Assembly: GCA_016706685.1 (NCBI GenBank)
Contig: JADJJE010000012.1
Location: 239,188 to 303,187 of the forward strand
Source: Sandaracinaceae bacterium
GTDB taxonomy: Bacteria; Myxococcota_A; Polyangia; Polyangiales; Houyiibacteriaceae
Length of the DNA stretch: 64,000 nt
Direction: 5' to 3'
Both the position numbers and the translations under genes were made by a program. The notes below the pieces were generated by a model. That model was not told the origin of the DNA. It made no database searches and was given only the letters and a program-made list of their open reading frames with translations. This document shows positions 38,632 to 47,169 of this stretch, in pieces; within the stretch, counting starts at the first letter, position 1; every line of letters begins with the position of its first letter.

Positions 38632-39642
38632 TCAGGCTTCCGGGCCGAAGCTCAGGATGACGTAGCCGCCCGAGCGCTCGTCCTTCTGGATCTCCAGCAG
38701 CCCGCGGGCGCCCGCGTCCTCGATGAGCTGATTGAACGTGCGGTAGCCGTGGTAGGCCTCCGAGAAGTTGGGGCGCTTGCGCTTGAGCACCTGCTTCACC
38801 ATGGACGCGTACAGGTTGCCGTCGCGGTCGGCGAACAGCGACTCCACGGTCTCGAGCACGATCTCGAGCGCCTCTTCGGGCGTGCCGGGGGCCTCGGGGG
38901 TGGGCTGTGCCACGCGCGCCGCGTCTTTGGCGTCTTTGGCCTCTTTGCCGGGCTTGGCCGCGTCCTTGTCCTTCGGGGCGTCCTTTGGCGCGTCCTTGGC
39001 GCCCGGGTCCGACTTGCGCGCGGTGCCCGTGGAGGCTGCGGCGCCTGCGGCGGCGGCCGGCGGCGTGCTGGGCGTGGGCCCGGGAGCGCTCGCCGCGTTG
39101 TTGGGGCTGCTGCCCTTCTTCCCGCGTCCACGGCTGGCCACCGTGCGAATGCTGCGGCCCTGCTGCGCGCGCACCAGGTCGTCGTAGTAGATGAACTCGT
39201 CGCAGTTATCCACCAGCAGGTCGCTGGTGCTGTTCTTCACGCCCACGCCGATGACGACCTTGTCGTTCTCGCGCAGCTTGCTCACCAGCGGCGAAAAGTC
39301 GCTGTCCCCCGTGATGAGCACGAAGCCGTCCACGTGCGTCTTGGTGTACGAGAGGTCGAGCGCGTCCACCACCATGCGGATGTCGGCCGAGTTCTTGCCG
39401 CTGATGCGCGCGTGCGGGATCTCGATGAGCTCGAACGCCGCCTCGTGCATGGGGCGCTTGGCCGCCTTGTAGCGGTCCCAGTCGGCGTAGGCCTTCTTGA
39501 CAACGACCTTGCCCTTGTCGAGCACGCGGGCCAGCACCAGCTGGATGTCGAACGCGTCGTAGCGGGCGTCCCTCACGCCGAGGGCGACGTTCTCGAAATC
39601 GCAGAAGACCGCCAGGTTGATGACGGAGGAGGGGTCACTCAT
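38632..39642 (-). CDS. NYN (LabA-like) nuclease domain with C-terminal LOTUS/OST-HTH domain
   Basis: The 336-residue protein begins with an NYN PIN-like nuclease domain (about 8-155): acidic residues in VFCDFENVA, SADIRMVVDALD and LITGDSDFSPLV form the metal site. A long Ala/Pro/Lys-rich linker follows, then an OST-HTH/LOTUS RNA-binding domain (about 250-330, ASMVKQVLKRKRPNFSEAYHG). This pairing occurs in RNA-processing proteins of bacteria and eukaryotes. It likely cuts or binds structured RNA. It stands alone, 66 bases upstream of clpP in the same orientation. Confidence 0.88.
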   Translation of the reverse strand: MSDPSSVINLAVFCDFENVALGVRDARYDAFDIQLVLARVLDKGKVVVKKAYADWDRYKAAKRPMHEAAFELIEIPHARISGKNSADIRMVVDALDLSYTKTHVDGFVLITGDSDFSPLVSKLRENDKVVIGVGVKNSTSDLLVDNCDEFIYYDDLVRAQQGRSIRTVASRGRGKKGSSPNNAASAPGPTPSTPPAAAAGAAASTGTARKSDPGAKDAPKDAPKDKDAAKPGKEAKDAKDAARVAQPTPEAPGTPEEALEIVLETVESLFADRDGNLYASMVKQVLKRKRPNFSEAYHGYRTFNQLIEDAGARGLLEIQKDERSGGYVILSFGPEA

Positions 39643-39677
39643 GGCGCGCAGCCTACACCAGTGCGATGAGGAGTACG

Positions 39678-40847
39678 ATGCCGAGCATGCCGACGCTGCC
39701 CTCTCACGTGGACATCCTGCGCACCCTGGTGGGCACGCCCTCGGTCAGCTCGCCCGACCCGAGCTTTGACCAGAGCAACCGCGCCGTGGTGGACCACCTG
39801 GCCGAGCTCTGCGAGCAGCTGGGCTTCCGCGTCGAGGTGGTGCCGCTCGAGCGCTCGCCCCACAAGGCCAACCTGATCGCCACGCTGGGCCCTGCCGACC
39901 AGCCGGGGGGCCTGGTGTTCTCGGGGCACACCGACACGGTGCCCTATGACCGGGACCAGTGGCACACGGACCCGTTCACCCTCACGCAGCGCGACGACGG
40001 TTCGCTCTATGGCCTGGGCGTGGCGGACATGAAGGGCTTCTTCCCCTGTGCGCTGCACGCCGTTCGCACGCTGGGCGCGGGAGCGCTGCGGAAGCCGGTG
40101 GTGCTGGTGGCCACCGCCGACGAAGAGAGCACCATGTGGGGCGCGCAGCAGCTGGTGAGCGAGGGGCGGCGCCTCGGGCGGCACGCCATCATCGGTGAGC
40201 CCACCGGCATGCGGCCCGTGCGCAAGCACAAGGGCGTCATGATGGAGCGCGTGCTGCTGGAGGGCAGCGCGGGGCACTCGAGCGACCCTTCGCTCGGCCG
40301 CAACGCCATCGAGGGCATGGGCCGCGTGATCGAAGCGCTGGGCCGTGTGCGCACGGACTTCGCGGCGCGCTACCACGACGCGAGCTTCAGCGTGCCGAGC
40401 CCCACGCTCAACCTGGGCAAGGTGTTCGGCGGCGACAGCCCCAACCGCATCTGCGCGCGCTGCGAGCTGTACTACGACGTGCGCCCACTGCCGGGCATGC
40501 TGCCCGAGGCCATCCGCGCGGAGCTCTCGCGCGCCGTGCAGGAGGCCATCGTGGGCCTGGGCCTGAGCGCCGAGTGCGGGGCGCTTGTGGACGGCGTGCC
40601 GCCCTTCGAGACCCCGGCGGACTCGCCCTTCGTGCACGCCTGCGAAGAGGTCACCGGGGCAGCGTCCATCGCCGTCATGTTCGGCACCGAGGCGCCGTAC
40701 CTCACCGAGTTGGGCATGGAGACGGTGGTCATGGGGCCAGGCAGCATCTCGGTGGCCCATCAGCCCGACGAGACCCTGCGCGTGCAAGACCTCGAGCACG
40801 CCACAGGGCTCTACACGCAGCTGCTCGCGCGCCTCTGCTCTGCGTGA
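39678..40847 (+). CDS. argE: Acetylornithine deacetylase / M20 family peptidase
   Basis: The zinc hydrolase (about 389 residues) removes the acetyl group of N-acetylornithine in arginine synthesis. Metal-site motifs are SGHTDTVPYDRDQW, LGVADMKG, ADEESTMWG and IIGEPTG. The dimerisation domain lies between about residues 180 and 290. ATG 39678 follows GAGGAG by four bases and is preferred; ATG 39666 and ATG 39687 are alternatives. Other M20 deacylases have the same motifs, so the substrate is likely rather than certain. guaA starts 15 bases downstream. Confidence 0.88.
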   Translation: MPSMPTLPSHVDILRTLVGTPSVSSPDPSFDQSNRAVVDHLAELCEQLGFRVEVVPLERSPHKANLIATLGPADQPGGLVFSGHTDTVPYDRDQWHTDPFTLTQRDDGSLYGLGVADMKGFFPCALHAVRTLGAGALRKPVVLVATADEESTMWGAQQLVSEGRRLGRHAIIGEPTGMRPVRKHKGVMMERVLLEGSAGHSSDPSLGRNAIEGMGRVIEALGRVRTDFAARYHDASFSVPSPTLNLGKVFGGDSPNRICARCELYYDVRPLPGMLPEAIRAELSRAVQEAIVGLGLSAECGALVDGVPPFETPADSPFVHACEEVTGAASIAVMFGTEAPYLTELGMETVVMGPGSISVAHQPDETLRVQDLEHATGLYTQLLARLCSA

Positions 40848-40862
40848 TACGCCTCGGCCATC

Positions 40863-42407
40863 ATGGCGCGGTCCCCCGTTATCATCCTCGACTTCGGCTC
40901 TCAGTACACCCAGCTCATCGCGCGTCGGGTGCGCGAGCTGCAGATCTACTGCGAGATCCAGCCCTGCACGATGACCCTCGACGCGCTGCGCGCGCTGTCT
41001 CCGGCGGCGGTCATCTTGTCCGGCGGGCCCGCCAGCGTGTTCGCCCCCGGAGCCCCCACGGTGGACAAGGGCGTCTTCGAGCTGGGCGTGCCGGTGCTGG
41101 GCATCTGCTACGGCATGCAGCTCACCAGCCACCTGCTGGGCGGGCGCGTGGAGGCCGCCACCGAGCGTGAGTACGGGCCCGCGCAGATCCGCATCCACAA
41201 GGCCGTGGGCCTCTTGGCGGCGTTCAGCGAGGGCGAAGACGTGGACGTGTGGATGAGCCACGGCGACCGCGTGGCTGCGCTCCCCGAGGGCTTCGAGGTG
41301 GTGGCCACCTCGGGCAACAGCCCTTTCGCCGCCGTGGCCAACGAGGCGCGCCGCATCTATGGCGTGCAGTTCCACCCCGAGGTGGTGCACACCCCGCGCG
41401 GCGTGGACATGCTGCGCGCGTTCTTGGTGGACACGGCCGGCGTGGTGGCCGACTGGACGCCCGGCAACTTCGTGGAGCAGAGCGTGGCCGCCATCCGCCA
41501 GCAGGTGGGGGAGGGCGCCGCCATCTGTGGCCTGTCCGGCGGCGTGGACTCGTCGGTGGCCGCCATGCTGGTGCACAAGGCCATCGGCGACCGGCTCACC
41601 TGCATCTTCGTGGACAACGGCCTGCTGCGCAAGGACGAGGGCAAGAAGGTCATGGAGATGTTCGCGGACAACCTGCACCTCAAGGTGGTGCACGTGGACG
41701 CGTCTGAAGAATTCCTGGGCGCGCTCGCGGGCGTGAGTGACCCCGAGACCAAGCGCAAGATCATCGGCAAGGTGTTCATCGACGTCTTCGACCGCGAGGC
41801 CAAGAAGATCAAGGACGCGAAGCACCTGGTGCAGGGCACGCTCTACCCGGACGTCATCGAGAGCGTCTCGTTCAAGGGCCCGAGCGCCGTCATCAAGAGC
41901 CACCACAACGTGGGCGGCCTGCCCGAGCGCATGAACCTGTCGCTGGTGGAGCCGCTGCGCCTGCTGTTCAAGGACGAGGTACGCGAGGTGGGCAAGGCCA
42001 TGGGCATGCCGCACGACGTGCTGCAGCGTCAGCCGTTCCCGGGGCCCGGCCTGGCGGTGCGCTGCCCCGGCACCATCGAGCGCGAGAAGCTCGACATCCT
42101 GCGCGAGGCCGACGCCATCTTCGAGCAGGAGATCCGCGCGGCGGGCCTGTACGAGAAGATCTGGCAGAGCTTCGCGGTCATCCTGCCGGTCAAGACCGTG
42201 GGCGTCATGGGCGACGAGCGCACCTACGAGTACGTCATCGCGCTGCGCGCCGTGACCTCGCGCGACGGCATGACGGCCGACTGGGCGCGCATCGACCACG
42301 AGGTGCTGGCCAAGACCTCCACGCGCATCATCAACGAGGTGCGCGGCGCCAACCGCGTCTGCTACGACATCTCGTCGAAGCCGCCCTCCACCATCGAGTG
42401 GGAGTGA
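40863..42407 (+). CDS. guaA: GMP synthase (glutamine-hydrolysing)
   Basis: The 514-residue enzyme converts XMP to GMP. The glutaminase domain (1-195) has the nucleophile Cys in GICYGMQ and the His-Glu pair in FHPEV. The ATP pyrophosphatase domain has the P-loop LSGGVDSS, and the C-terminal dimerisation domain ends with the family signature KPPSTIEWE. Length and motifs are standard. It lies 15 bases after argE and overlaps the next start by one base. Confidence 0.98.
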   Translation: MARSPVIILDFGSQYTQLIARRVRELQIYCEIQPCTMTLDALRALSPAAVILSGGPASVFAPGAPTVDKGVFELGVPVLGICYGMQLTSHLLGGRVEAATEREYGPAQIRIHKAVGLLAAFSEGEDVDVWMSHGDRVAALPEGFEVVATSGNSPFAAVANEARRIYGVQFHPEVVHTPRGVDMLRAFLVDTAGVVADWTPGNFVEQSVAAIRQQVGEGAAICGLSGGVDSSVAAMLVHKAIGDRLTCIFVDNGLLRKDEGKKVMEMFADNLHLKVVHVDASEEFLGALAGVSDPETKRKIIGKVFIDVFDREAKKIKDAKHLVQGTLYPDVIESVSFKGPSAVIKSHHNVGGLPERMNLSLVEPLRLLFKDEVREVGKAMGMPHDVLQRQPFPGPGLAVRCPGTIEREKLDILREADAIFEQEIRAAGLYEKIWQSFAVILPVKTVGVMGDERTYEYVIALRAVTSRDGMTADWARIDHEVLAKTSTRIINEVRGANRVCYDISSKPPSTIEWE

Positions 42408-42705
42408 TGGTGCGGCTGGTCCTCGGCACGCTCCTGGTGGGCGCGCTCGCTGCCTGCGGTGCTCAGCAGCACCCGGGTGAGCCCACGCGCCTCATGGTGG
42501 TGGCCGAGCCCGACAACGCGCGCGTGCGCATCGATGACCGCGACGCGGGCAGCGCAAGGGTGCTGGCCGCGCGGCCGCCACGCCTGACCGCCGGGCGCCA
42601 CCAAGTGAGCGTGGAGGCCGACGGCTACTTCCCCCACGACGTGGAGCTGGACCTCCGCCGGGCACCACCACGCTGCGCATCACGCTCCGGCCCATCCCGC
42701 GGTAG
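42407..42705 (+). pseudogene. PEGA-domain lipoprotein with a one-base frame break
   Basis: ATG 42407 shares one base with the guaA stop. A lipobox (GALAAC) is followed by a PEGA domain (PDNARVRIDDRDAG, LTAGRHQVSVEADGYFPHDVELDL). After ELDL the frame goes wrong. One more C at about 42653-42655 would continue as PPGTTTLRITLRPIPR and a stop at 42705, the usual PEGA ending. As written, the frame runs on into the palindromic repeat to 42790. It is probably a sequence error or a recent mutation. PEGA domains are linked to surface structures. Confidence 0.78.
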
Positions 42706-42741
42706 CCCTTCGCGGCAACGGTTTCGCCTTGTTGCAAGGTC

Positions 42742-42992
42742 CAATGGGCACCCCCGGCTGGAAGCCGGGGGCAGCAAACCAGGTGGCTGATGGGCATAAA
42801 GTCCCCCGCCTTTCGGCGGCGGACTACGTGGCTGCCAGCAGGGTTTGCCCTACCCAAGGTACTCAGACACGGCGTCCGGCCACCCTGGTAGAACACACCC
42901 TGTTGTCGATCACGTAGTCCGCCCAAGGGCGGACTTTCGGTAGGCCGAGGCCTGGTCTGCTGCCCCCGGCTTCCAGCCGGGGGTGCCCATTG
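42742..42992. repeat. Large imperfect palindrome, MITE-like repeat element
   Basis: The outer arms 42742-42783 and 42951-42992 are inverted copies identical at 41 of 42 positions. Each arm contains its own hairpin (CCCCCGGCT-gga-AGCCGGGGG). Inner arms continue (GGACTACGTG at 42821-42830 against CACGTAGTCC at 42911-42920), and even the centre shows a weaker match (CAGGGT/ACCCTG). The whole 251 bases can fold into one long hairpin. It holds no gene. The layout suits a non-autonomous miniature transposable element or REP-type repeat that landed between two converging genes. The gap 42706-43031 holds nothing else. Confidence 0.8.
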
Positions 42993-43031
42993 TCGCTTGC
43001 AGCAGACTCGAGCCATTGCGGTCGCCCGCTC

Positions 43032-43754
43032 TCACCCCATGTTCGCGGCCAGCAGCGCCTGAGTCTTCTCCGCCACGTCGGCCCCCTCGAGCGGCACGCC
43101 GTGCGCAGGCACCACCATGCTGGGTGGGCGCTGCTTCATCTCGTCCGACAACGCGCGCAACGTGGCGCGCTTGTCCTTCACCATGAACCTCATGGCCAAG
43201 TGGAACACCCTGTAGCCGGGGGCGCTCTTGCTGAGCCAGAACAACAGCTTGGCCACGGGGTTGCTGGGCAGCTTGGGGATGTTGGCCAGGATGTCCGACA
43301 CGAACCAGATGTGGCCGCTGTCCACCTGCACCCAGACCCAGGTCTCGCCGCACTTGGTGTTCTCCACCTCGCCGATGCCGATGCGCGGGCCAGCCACGAG
43401 CGGCACCAGGCTGATGGGCTCGAAGGCGCCCGCGCCGGGGTTCTTCTGCCGCACGCGCAGCACGGTCTCGGGCGCCGCGAAGAAGCGCGCGCTGGGGAAC
43501 TTCGTGCGCCACTCCGCCACGCCCAGGTGATGGAACCCGTTCGGTGCGATGACGGCGCCCACTTCGCCGAACTCGCGCAGGTCATCGAGAGCCGCGTCGC
43601 TGATGCGCGTGGCGGGGCTCACCACCAGCAGCTTGTCGTTGGCCATGCGCGCCACGAACGTGTTCGCGTAGCCCTGCTTGGCGAAGCTGTACTCGTAGAT
43701 GAGCACCCCTGCCGCGCGGTCCAGCACCTTCCACCCGTTTGCCGTCGTTTCCAT
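43032..43754 (-). CDS. Metallo-beta-lactamase-fold-like protein (DUF4336-like)
   Basis: The 240-residue protein starts at ATG 43754. The pattern METTANGWKVLDRAAGVLIY, then TFVARMANDKLLVVSPA, NGFHHLGVAEWRTKFPSARF and VVPAHGVPL, follows the DUF4336 branch of the MBL fold. The full HxHxDH zinc motif is absent; only scattered His residues (FHH, AHG) remain, so catalysis is uncertain. It is divergent from the CinA-like gene across 39 bases. Confidence 0.7.
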   Translation of the reverse strand: METTANGWKVLDRAAGVLIYEYSFAKQGYANTFVARMANDKLLVVSPATRISDAALDDLREFGEVGAVIAPNGFHHLGVAEWRTKFPSARFFAAPETVLRVRQKNPGAGAFEPISLVPLVAGPRIGIGEVENTKCGETWVWVQVDSGHIWFVSDILANIPKLPSNPVAKLLFWLSKSAPGYRVFHLAMRFMVKDKRATLRALSDEMKQRPPSMVVPAHGVPLEGADVAEKTQALLAANMG

Positions 43755-43793
43755 GATGTTCCTCGCGGCCACGCTACACGCTATTCTCGCGGC

Positions 43794-44537
43794 GTGCCAA
43801 AGACAGCCGCCGCCCTGATGGTCGGGAACGAGATCCTCACGGGCAAGATCGAAGACACCAACACGCGCTACCTGGCGAAGCGGCTGTTCGAGCTGGGCAT
43901 CGCGCTGCGGCAGGTGGTGGTCTGCCCCGATGAGATGGACATCATCGTTCGCGAGCTGAACCAGCTGCGCGCCGGACACGACATCGTGTTCACCAGCGGC
44001 GGCGTGGGGCCCACGCACGACGACATCACCATCGATGCGGTGGCCGCCGCGTTCGGGCGCCCCGTGGTGGAGTCGCCCGAGATCGCCGCCATGATCCGCG
44101 CGCACTTCGGCGACATCGTGACCCCCGCGCACCTGCGGATGGCCAACATGCCGGAGGGCGCCGAGCTGGTGCGCAACGCCAAGAGCGGCTGGCCCACGGT
44201 GCTGTGCGGCAACGTGTACATCCTGCCGGGAGTGCCCGAGATCTTCGAGCGCAAGCTGGACGCCCTGCGCGAGCGCCTGGACGAGGGGCAGCGCTTCTTC
44301 AACCAGACGGTGTACACGCACTGCGACGAGGGCGAGATCGCCGCGCTGCTCACGGAGCTCACGTTTGCGCACCCCACGGTGACCATCGGCAGCTACCTGG
44401 TGCTGAGCGACCCCGGCTACCGCGTGCGCGTCACGTTCGACTGTGTGGAGGCCGCGGCGAGCCGAGCGGCTGCCGACGCGTTCGCCGCCGCGCTCCCAAC
44501 CGACAAGCTGGTGCGGCGCACCCCCGTCGCTGATTGA
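43794..44537 (+). CDS. CinA-like molybdopterin-binding domain protein
   Basis: The 247-residue protein starts at GTG 43794 (ATG 43818 is possible). It has the MoCF/CinA N-terminal fold: LMVGNEILTGKIEDTNTRYL, VFTSGGVGPTHDDITIDAVA and LPGVPEIFERKLDAL. The C-terminal nicotinamide-nucleotide amidase domain of full CinA is missing. Such single-domain proteins may be ADP-ribose or NMN-related pyrophosphatases (COG1058). The activity is therefore uncertain. Confidence 0.85.
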   Translation: MPKTAAALMVGNEILTGKIEDTNTRYLAKRLFELGIALRQVVVCPDEMDIIVRELNQLRAGHDIVFTSGGVGPTHDDITIDAVAAAFGRPVVESPEIAAMIRAHFGDIVTPAHLRMANMPEGAELVRNAKSGWPTVLCGNVYILPGVPEIFERKLDALRERLDEGQRFFNQTVYTHCDEGEIAALLTELTFAHPTVTIGSYLVLSDPGYRVRVTFDCVEAAASRAAADAFAAALPTDKLVRRTPVAD

Positions 44538-44543
44538 GCGGCG

Positions 44544-44768
44544 TCAGAGGGGCGCGTCGAAGTCGTCGATCTGGGCCTCGATCTCGGCCTCGGCGTCGGT
44601 GGTCACGAACGCGGTGGCGTTCACCACGAAGAACCCGCACACGCCCGCCAGCAGCACGGCCAGCACGGCGAGGGGCTTCTTGCCGCGCTTCCACGCCAGC
44701 ACGGCGCCGACCAAGCACAGCAGCGCGCCCACACCGCCCGCACCCTGAATGATCATCCACGTTTCCAT
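44544..44768 (-). CDS. Small two-helix membrane protein, unknown function
   Basis: The 74-residue protein has two hydrophobic segments (GGVGALLCLVGAVLAW and LAVLAVLLAGVCGFFVV) joined by a basic loop (KRGKKP) and an acidic tail (AEAEIEAQIDDFDAPL). I do not recognise the family. It lies 32 bases downstream of rlmB in the same orientation and converges with the CinA-like gene with 6 bases between. Confidence 0.65.
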   Translation of the reverse strand: METWMIIQGAGGVGALLCLVGAVLAWKRGKKPLAVLAVLLAGVCGFFVVNATAFVTTDAEAEIEAQIDDFDAPL

Positions 44769-44800
44769 CGTCGCATCCGTTCGTTCGAGAGGTGAGTTGT

Positions 44801-45532
44801 TCAGGCGGACATCTGGCGGCGCGCCTGGGACAGCGCAATGCCAGCAGCGACCGACGCGTTGAGCGACTCGGCCTCGTCCGAGATGGGGATCTTCGCTATC
44901 AGCGTACAGCGCTCGCGCACCATGCGGCGCATGCCCTCGCCCTCGGAGCCGATGACCACCACGCGGCCCTGCGGCGCTTCGGGCAGGGCGTAGATGTCGG
45001 TGTCGCCGTCACCGTCGAGGCCCACCACCTGCATGCCCGCGTCGGCCAGGGTCATGAGGGTGCGCTGCAGGTTGGTCACGCGGGCGATGCGCGCGCGCTC
45101 GGTGGCGCCGGCCGAGACGCGCACCACCACGGGCGTGACGCCCACCGCGTTGTGCTTGGGCACCAGGATGCCATGCGCCCCGAAAGCCACTGCGCTGCGC
45201 ACGATGGCGCCGAAGTTGTGCGGGTCGGTCAGGCTGTCGAGCGCGACGAACAGCGGGCAGGGGCCCCCGCTGGCCAGCAGCTCGGCGACCTCCACGTAGG
45301 GGTACTCGCCCGTGATGGCGACCACGCCCTGGTGCTTCACGCCCTTGGACAGGCCGTCCAGCGCCTCGCGCGAGCGCTCTTCCACGCGCACCTTGGCGCG
45401 CTCGGCCAGCTCGCGCACCTCGCGCAGCGACTCGCTGTCGCCCTCGTGCACGTAGACCACGTGCACGTCTTGCCGGGCGCCACCGCGCAGCGCCTCGGCC
45501 ACGAAGCGCGGCCCCGTGAGGATGCGTTTCAC
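44801..45532 (-). CDS. rlmB: 23S rRNA (guanosine-2'-O-)-methyltransferase, SpoU/TrmH family
   Basis: The 243-residue protein starts at GTG 45532, overlapping the pyrF stop by four bases. The N-terminal substrate-binding domain is followed by the SPOUT knot domain with its three motifs: LDSLTDPHNFGAIVRSA, VVIGSEGEGMRRMVRERC and IPISDEAESLNASVAAGIAL. It methylates the 2'-OH of a guanosine in 23S rRNA (G2251 in E. coli). Other SpoU enzymes share the motifs, so RlmB is the best but not the only choice. Confidence 0.9.
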   Translation of the reverse strand: MKRILTGPRFVAEALRGGARQDVHVVYVHEGDSESLREVRELAERAKVRVEERSREALDGLSKGVKHQGVVAITGEYPYVEVAELLASGGPCPLFVALDSLTDPHNFGAIVRSAVAFGAHGILVPKHNAVGVTPVVVRVSAGATERARIARVTNLQRTLMTLADAGMQVVGLDGDGDTDIYALPEAPQGRVVVIGSEGEGMRRMVRERCTLIAKIPISDEAESLNASVAAGIALSQARRQMSA

Positions 45533-46275
45533 GCGAAGGCCTGGCTGCGCCGCGCGAGCGCGCCCTGCATCTCGTCCACCACGGCGCGCGCGGCGGCCAC
45601 GGGGTCTGCGGCGTCGCGGATGGGGCGCCCCACCACCAGGAAGTCTGCGCCGGCTTCGATGGCGCTGCCGGGCGTGGCGATGCGCTTCTGGTCACCGTGC
45701 GCCGCCCCTGCTGGCCGCACACCCGGCACCATCAGGGTGGGCGCCGTGCCCAGCCGCTCACGCAGCATGGCCACCTCCAGCGGCGAGCACACCAGGCCTC
45801 CCACACCGGCCGCCACGCTCAGCCCGCCCAGGCGCTCGACAGCACGGTCGGCAGGGCCCGCGAGGCCCACGGTCTCCAGCTCGTCGTCGTCCATGCTGGT
45901 GAGCACCGTGACGGCCAGCAAGGTGGTGTCCCCCGCCTCGGCGGCCACGGCGCGGAGCGCCGCCGGCCCAGCCACCGCGTGCACCGTGAGGAAGCGCACA
46001 CCCAACCGCGCCGCAGACGCCGTGGCCTTCGCCATGGTGGCGGGGATGTCGTGCAGCTTGAGGTCCAGGAAGCAGGCGGCCCCAGCGTCGTGCACAGCGC
46101 GCACGGCGTCGGGCCCCGCCGCCGTGAACAGCTCGAGGCCCACCTTGAAGACGCCAACTTCGCCTGCCAGCTGGTCTATCCAGCGACGGGCGGTGAGCAA
46201 GTCCGTGACATCGAGAGGAAGCACCAGCCGCTCACGCGCGCTCGGCGCGTGAGGGCTGCCATGGACTTGGCTCAT
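45529..46275 (-). CDS. pyrF: Orotidine-5'-phosphate decarboxylase
   Basis: The 248-residue TIM-barrel enzyme makes UMP, the last step of pyrimidine synthesis. The catalytic signature is FLDLKLHDIPATM, with the Asp-Lys-Asp set, preceded by FKVGLELF. The phosphate site reads VPGVRP, and VVGRPI closes the barrel. It is translationally coupled to rlmB. Confidence 0.96.
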   Translation of the reverse strand: MSQVHGSPHAPSARERLVLPLDVTDLLTARRWIDQLAGEVGVFKVGLELFTAAGPDAVRAVHDAGAACFLDLKLHDIPATMAKATASAARLGVRFLTVHAVAGPAALRAVAAEAGDTTLLAVTVLTSMDDDELETVGLAGPADRAVERLGGLSVAAGVGGLVCSPLEVAMLRERLGTAPTLMVPGVRPAGAAHGDQKRIATPGSAIEAGADFLVVGRPIRDAADPVAAARAVVDEMQGALARRSQAFA

Positions 46276-46288
46276 GCTCGGCCTCCGC

Positions 46289-47044
46289 TCAGAAGTCGAG
46301 GCCGCTGAGCGGGTTGCTGCTGCCGCCCATCATGGTGCTGGTGTCCGACCCGGGCGACGACGTGCCCGGACGCGGGCGACGACCGCCACCACCCGTGCTG
46401 CCACCCGTGCTCATGCTAGCCGCGGCGGCTGCAGCGGCGGCTTGGGCGGCTGCGGCTGCCTCGCGAGCGGCGCGGGCCTCGGCCTGAGCCGTCTCGGCCT
46501 CTGCGTTGAGGCGGGTGCGCTCGGCCTCACGGGCCAGGCGCTCGTGCTCGGCCTGCTCGGCTGCGACGCGCGCCGCCTGGTCGCGCTCGTCCAGCTGCGG
46601 CTTCACGAAGCCGAAGTAGGCGCCGACACCGCCGCCCACCACCAGGAGGATGAGCCCCACGATGATGCCCGGGTGCACGCCCTTCTTCTTCTCGGCCTCG
46701 ATGGTGGCCAGCTTCTGCTCGTGGGCCAGCAGGCGAGACTGCTCTTCGGCGCGCGCGGCCGCTTCGGCTTCGAGGCGCACACGCAGCGCACCCTCTTCGG
46801 CCTCACGACGCAGGCGCTCTTCTTCTTCGCGCTGAGCACGCTCGGCGGCCGCGGCGGCCTCCTGCTCGGCACGGATACGGGCTTCTTCCGCGGCCTTGCG
46901 CGCCGCCACCTCGGCGGCAATGCGCGCCCGCTCGGCCTCAGCTGCCTTTTGAGCCGCTTCAGCCTCCGAATGGATGCGGTCCTCCTCAAGGTTCATGAGC
47001 TCCTTGAGGTTGAATAGGACGGAGGATTCCTTCTGATCGGACAT
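46289..47044 (-). CDS. Coiled-coil single-pass membrane protein, unknown function
   Basis: The 251-residue protein has a long Ala/Glu/Arg coiled coil (about 25-118), one membrane helix (IIVGLILLVVGGGVGAYFGF), a second coiled coil and a Gly/Ser-rich tail with TMMGGSS and NPLSGLDF at the very end. The short N-terminal part (VLFNLKELMNLEEDRI) looks like a docking peptide. Similar coiled-coil proteins in myxobacteria are linked to motility or signalling, but nothing proves this here. It lies 13 bases upstream of pyrF in the same orientation. The 125 bases upstream (47045-47169) contain no gene. Confidence 0.7.
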   Translation of the reverse strand: MSDQKESSVLFNLKELMNLEEDRIHSEAEAAQKAAEAERARIAAEVAARKAAEEARIRAEQEAAAAAERAQREEEERLRREAEEGALRVRLEAEAAARAEEQSRLLAHEQKLATIEAEKKKGVHPGIIVGLILLVVGGGVGAYFGFVKPQLDERDQAARVAAEQAEHERLAREAERTRLNAEAETAQAEARAAREAAAAAQAAAAAAAASMSTGGSTGGGGRRPRPGTSSPGSDTSTMMGGSSNPLSGLDF

Positions 47045-47169
47045 CGGTGGTGCTGCTCCGTGGGTCGAGATCGCGTCGACCCGTTCAATTAGTTAGCAGG
47101 GGGGGATGCGTGATGTCAACGCCCGTTCGGGCGCTGCCGGCCGCGGCTGTGGCCAGAGGCGGGGCCAGG

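Noticed and set aside
39639..42299. 886-residue minus-strand open frame
   Set aside because: Antisense to argE and guaA, both of which have full conserved motifs on the plus strand.
42492..43016. 174-residue minus-strand open frame across the palindromic element
   Set aside because: Translation of a structured repeat plus antisense of the PEGA gene. No start site or domain.
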